Source: Phycisphaerales bacterium
GTDB lineage: Bacteria > Planctomycetota > Phycisphaerae > Phycisphaerales > SM1A02
Length of the DNA: 9,448 nt
Assembly: GCA_007127615.1 (NCBI GenBank)
Contig: SKZB01000469.1
Location: 1 to 9,448 of the forward strand
Direction: 5' to 3'
Part shown: positions 6,753-9,448 of the stretch, in pieces
Layout of the letters: each line of letters begins with the position of its first letter
Position numbering within the stretch: the stretch's first letter is position 1
Notes under the pieces: generated by a model
Seen by the model: only the letters and a program-made list of their open reading frames with translations
Told to the model about the DNA's origin: nothing
Databases searched by the model: none
Made by a program: the position numbers and the translations under genes

Positions 6753-7183
6753 GCGGCCTCCGAAGTCGTGCCCGGCGAGGCGTCCGCCCCACCACCCTGC
6801 TTTCCGTCCCGCTTTCCGCCGTCGAGCAACTCATGAACCTGCTGCACGATGAGGCGCGGACTGAACGGTTTGCTCAAGACATCCTTGATGTTGCCTCGTT
6901 CCAGATCCCCTTCATCGAGCGCGTAGCCCCGCGCCGTGAGCATGAGAATCGGAATTTCCGCGGTCTCCGGTGATTTCGCCAGCGCATGACACAATTCGAG
7001 TCCGGTCATGTACGGCATCTGAAAGTCGGTGATGATCAGATCCGGTAACTCGCGCGTGGCAATCTCCAGGCCTTCCTCACCGTCCACGGCGGTGAGGACC
7101 TCATACCCCGCGTTGCGGAGTTTCAGAGAAACCACCTGAACGATGTGTGCCTCATCATCGACGACCAGAATTCGTCCGGACAT
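6749..7183 (-). CDS. single-domain response regulator (CheY-like receiver)
   Basis: A 144-residue cytosolic protein made of one receiver domain (about 3-120) and a flexible Gly/Ser/Ala-rich tail (about 122-144). The acidic pocket is Asp9, Asp10 and Glu11, the phospho-acceptor is Asp53 in ITDFQMP, the switch residues are Thr83 and a weakly aromatic region after it, and the conserved lysine is Lys105 in SKPFSP. There is no DNA-binding or enzymatic output domain, so it must act through protein contacts. It is encoded 18 bp after the histidine kinase and overlaps the HD-GYP gene by four bases, making the kinase its likely phosphodonor and the HD-GYP protein a likely target. I prefer the ATG at 7183; an in-frame GTG directly before it at 7186 fits the same ribosome site equally well and would add one residue. 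Confidence 0.93.
   Translation of the reverse strand: MSGRILVVDDEAHIVQVVSLKLRNAGYEVLTAVDGEEGLEIATRELPDLIITDFQMPYMTGLELCHALAKSPETAEIPILMLTARGYALDEGDLERGNIKDVLSKPFSPRLIVQQVHELLDGGKRDGKQGGGADASPGTTSEAA
6757..6761 (-). promoter_or_regulatory. ribosome binding site deciding the GTG start of the HD-GYP gene
   Basis: GGAGG on the - strand lies inside the last codons of the response-regulator gene, four bases before the GTG at 6752. Together with the GTGA stop/start overlap it supports a non-ATG start and translational coupling of regulator and phosphodiesterase. Confidence 0.6.
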
Positions 7184-7191
7184 CACGTCAC

Positions 7192-7198
7192 CCTCCTT
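7192..7198 (-). promoter_or_regulatory. strong ribosome binding site of the response-regulator gene
   Basis: AAGGAGG on the - strand, immediately after the kinase stop codon. It is five bases before an in-frame GTG (7186) and eight before the ATG (7183), so it does not choose between them. It is the best Shine-Dalgarno match in the window and suggests the regulator is made in excess over its kinase. Confidence 0.7.
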
Positions 7199-7201
7199 GG
7201 T

Positions 7202-8671
7202 TCAGGCCGCGGCCTGAGAGCCCGCGTAGCGCATCGGAACAGAGAACCAGAATCTTGAACCCATCCCCAGTTTGGATTCCACCCCGATCTGACCGCGGTG
7301 CACGGTCTCCACAATATGTTTGCACAAGCTCAATCCCAGCCCGGTTCCCTTGGCGATGCGTTTGTAGTTATCAACCCGGTAGAACTTATCGAACAGCTTC
7401 GGGACGGAATCGGGCGGGATCCCGAGTCCGGTATCGGAGATCGTGACGACGACACTGCGCGTCAGATTGTCCGAGTCGGCGGAAACCGTGATCCGTCCGC
7501 CTTCGGGCGTGTACTTGACCGCGTTCGAGACCATGTTCAACACGACCTGGTAGAGCATGTCCTTGTCGCCCTCGACGCAGAGATCGATCGCCGCCAGTTT
7601 CGTATGCAGCCCGATGCCCTTCTCACGTGCATGCGGCTCCAGGGTCTGAATCGTGCGGTTGATGGAGTCCTTGATGTCCACGTTTTCGCGTTCGATCTGA
7701 ACAATGCCCGCTTCGATGCGGCTGATGTTGAGCATATTGTCGATCAGCCGGCCGAGCCGATCGGTCTCATCCTGAATGATGCGGTAGAACTCCTGGCGGG
7801 AATTCTCATCTTCCGCTTCGCCGTCCACGAGCATTTCCACGTAAGCGCGAATGGATGCAAGCGGCGTGCGCAACTCGTGACTGGCCTTCGAGACGAAGTC
7901 CGATTTCATTTGCGAGACTTCACGCTCCCGGGTCAGATCGTGAAGAATGGTGACCACCCCGCTGACATCCTGCTTGTGATCCTCCACGCACGCCAGGGTC
8001 ACGTCGTACGAAACCTCCGGCTCACCGTGCTGCGGATCGGGTGAGATGGCATGCTCGACATGCCGCACGTCACGGGTGTTTCCCGAATCGCGGGTATCGA
8101 CAATCATCCGGCAAAGCGCTTCGTCGGCGATCGCCTGATCAATCGGCCGATGCGTCACTTCGTCCACGGCAAAGCCGAGAATCTCGGCGGCACGCTCGTT
8201 GGCGATCACGATCTCGTTGAACGTATTGGTGACCAGCACGCCGTCGCGCAGCGCGTGCAGCACCGCCTCGACCTGCCGGCGTTCGGCTTCGGAAACGTGG
8301 TGATTGATCTCGATTTCACGAAGCTGATTTCTCAGCAACGCTTCGCGTTCGCTGTATTGTTCGATCGCCTTGGTAAACGAGTCGGCCACGGGTTTCAGCC
8401 ACCCGGGGGCGCAGAACGTCGCCGATGATTCCGGGTCACCGAGGTTCTGAAGGTACTCCCGCAACCGAGCCAACCAGCGATCAAGCGTGATGCCGAGGGG
8501 CACGATCACCGATGTCATGATGACCGTCAGGGCGGTCGCCATCGTGGCGGCCTGCATCCACGGTCCCATGGAAGCCACCGCGCCGATACGCGGCACGATG
8601 CTCCAGACGAGAAACGTACAGACGGCAAGCGTCACGATGAAGAACAGACTGGCAATGGCCCCTGCTTTCAT
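7202..8671 (-). CDS. PAS-containing membrane sensor histidine kinase
   Basis: A 489-residue kinase that would autophosphorylate and pass phosphate to the response regulator encoded next. Two hydrophobic spans (about 5-28 and 39-61) are separated by only about ten residues, so there is almost no periplasmic sensor. A charged linker with likely coiled coil (about 62-130) leads to a PAS domain (about 130-250, with GVLVTNTFNEIVIANERAAE and a closing TILHDLTRERE). The HisKA domain carries the phospho-acceptor His265 in SHELRTPLASI. The HATPase domain shows the N box around Asn383 (NMVSNAVKYTP), G1 DTGLGIP (413-419), the F box KLFDKFYR (425-432) and G2 GTGLGLSL (442-449). All catalytic boxes are intact. 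The layout resembles PhoR/WalK-type kinases with the outer sensor lost. AAGAGGG lies four bases before the ATG. A 54-bp gap without a clear hairpin or promoter follows the TPR gene, so co-transcription with it is possible. Confidence 0.95.
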   Translation of the reverse strand: MKAGAIASLFFIVTLAVCTFLVWSIVPRIGAVASMGPWMQAATMATALTVIMTSVIVPLGITLDRWLARLREYLQNLGDPESSATFCAPGWLKPVADSFTKAIEQYSEREALLRNQLREIEINHHVSEAERRQVEAVLHALRDGVLVTNTFNEIVIANERAAEILGFAVDEVTHRPIDQAIADEALCRMIVDTRDSGNTRDVRHVEHAISPDPQHGEPEVSYDVTLACVEDHKQDVSGVVTILHDLTREREVSQMKSDFVSKASHELRTPLASIRAYVEMLVDGEAEDENSRQEFYRIIQDETDRLGRLIDNMLNISRIEAGIVQIERENVDIKDSINRTIQTLEPHAREKGIGLHTKLAAIDLCVEGDKDMLYQVVLNMVSNAVKYTPEGGRITVSADSDNLTRSVVVTISDTGLGIPPDSVPKLFDKFYRVDNYKRIAKGTGLGLSLCKHIVETVHRGQIGVESKLGMGSRFWFSVPMRYAGSQAAA

Positions 8672-8725
8672 TTCACCCTCTTGGCGTACGGCTCAGTGCA
8701 GGCATGTGATTGATTCATCGGGCCT

Positions 8726-9448
8726 TCATTCGGTCGGCACGTGGGTGATCTGAACGCGTCGGCTGGCGCGATTGAAGCCTGCCAGCGCCAGATCATGTTC
8801 CGGCGACCTCTGCAGCGCGCGGCCGTAGGACCGCGCGGCGGCCTCATACTGTCCCCGCTCTTCGTGGAATGAACCCATCATCAGCAGCGGAAGAATCGAG
8901 TCATCCGCACGCTCGACCGCTTTCTCAATCTGCAGCGCCACCTCGTGAGCATTGCCCTGTTCACGCTCGTACATGGCGCGAAGAAGATAGCCCTCGAAGC
9001 GATCCGGCGCCAGCGCGATGATGCGGCCGGCACTGACGGCGACCCGCCGATGGTCTCCGAGCTCGGCGGCGACGGCGCCGAGTTCGATCCAGAGATCGAC
9101 GTCACTGCTTTCGTGCTGGGTCAATTCCAGATACACATTTCGAGCATCGACCAGTCGGTCGGTGTAGACGAGACACCGGGCCTGCATCAGCATCAGATCC
9201 GATCGCCGCTCATCGCTGCGTCGAAGCAGGTGGCTGATGGATTCGTAACAGCGGCCGTACTGCCGCGCTTCGTACTGGGCCCACGCCAGCTCTTCAAGCA
9301 GCATGAGATCATCGGGATTGAGCAGCCGCGCTTCACCGAGCAGACGGGCGGCGCGCACCGGATCATCCTGAAGCAGGGACACTTTCCCCTGAAGATGTCT
9401 GATGGCGGCATTGTGCTCGAAGTGACTCGCCTTCCGCTCGATCACTTC
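8726..9448 (-). CDS. TPR-repeat protein, N-terminus cut by the window edge
   Basis: 240 residues are visible to the stop at 8726; the frame stays open to the last base of the window. A GTG at 9445 is probably not the true start, because the protein begins in mid-repeat with no ribosome site in view. About six helical-hairpin repeats of 34-37 residues can be traced, for example LQGKVSLLQDDPVRAARLLGE, LEELAWAQYEARQYGRCYES, WIELGAVAAELGDHRRVAV and a well-formed final one, LLMMGSFHEERGQYEAAARS, ending in ALQRSPEH. TPR arrays are protein-binding scaffolds; TPR proteins such as PilF/PilW serve pilus assembly, but nothing here identifies this as one of them. The visible part has no membrane segment. 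It is encoded just before the kinase in the same direction, so it may belong to the operon or end a preceding one. Partner and location are unknown. Confidence 0.85.
   Translation of the reverse strand, partial: EVIERKASHFEHNAAIRHLQGKVSLLQDDPVRAARLLGEARLLNPDDLMLLEELAWAQYEARQYGRCYESISHLLRRSDERRSDLMLMQARCLVYTDRLVDARNVYLELTQHESSDVDLWIELGAVAAELGDHRRVAVSAGRIIALAPDRFEGYLLRAMYEREQGNAHEVALQIEKAVERADDSILPLLMMGSFHEERGQYEAAARSYGRALQRSPEHDLALAGFNRASRRVQITHVPTE

Noticed and set aside
7298..8044. A 248-codon open frame on the + strand opposite the histidine kinase.
   Set aside because: It is antisense to the conserved kinase boxes; the product has no fold-like pattern and no ribosome site.
8672..8725. A promoter or terminator between the TPR gene and the kinase gene.
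   Set aside because: The 54-bp gap shows no stable hairpin and no recognisable -35/-10 pair, so the operon may extend upstream past the window.

Overview
The window reads as a GC-rich, tightly packed bacterial chromosome segment of about 60% GC, judged by eye. It holds one gene on the + strand and eight on the - strand, with no gap above about 130 bp. Nothing fixes the taxon. A bacterial PAC2 protein, two STAS proteins and a GAF/HD-GYP protein beside GspE/GspF-type assembly genes would suit a planctomycete-like or other deep-branching Gram-negative lineage. That is a tentative inference, not a sequence match. I see no rRNA, tRNA, CRISPR array, insertion sequence, phage gene or strong sign of recent transfer.

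Layout. Positions 7-1035 (+) encode a PAC2-family protein (the family of the proteasome assembly chaperone) with a long acidic linker. It converges on the end of a long - strand series. Read in the direction of transcription (right to left), the series is: a TPR-repeat protein cut by the right edge (9448-8726); a membrane PAS-containing sensor histidine kinase (8671-7202); a single-domain CheY-like response regulator (7183-6749); a GAF-HD-GYP protein, probably a cyclic-di-GMP phosphodiesterase (6752-5082); a small STAS-domain protein of the anti-sigma-factor-antagonist type (5085-4750); a GspE/PilB-type secretion or pilus ATPase (4734-3001); a GspF/PilC-type inner-membrane platform protein (2978-1734); and, after a 130-bp gap, a second, degenerate STAS-like protein (1603-1115).

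How it may work together. From the kinase to GspF the gaps are 15-22 bp or 4-bp stop/start overlaps, so these six genes are very probably one transcription unit. Four signalling proteins feed directly into the two cytoplasmic/inner-membrane motor parts of a type II secretion or type IV pilus machine. The HD-GYP active site looks complete. The ATPase starts with a tandem MshEN-like region, a fold that in other proteins binds cyclic-di-GMP, although several signature residues are changed here. The attractive but unproven reading is a local circuit: kinase to response regulator to HD-GYP activity to cyclic-di-GMP to assembly ATPase, with the STAS protein as a further switch. Secretin, pilins, prepilin peptidase and the GspL/M or PilM/N/O proteins are not in the window and must lie elsewhere.
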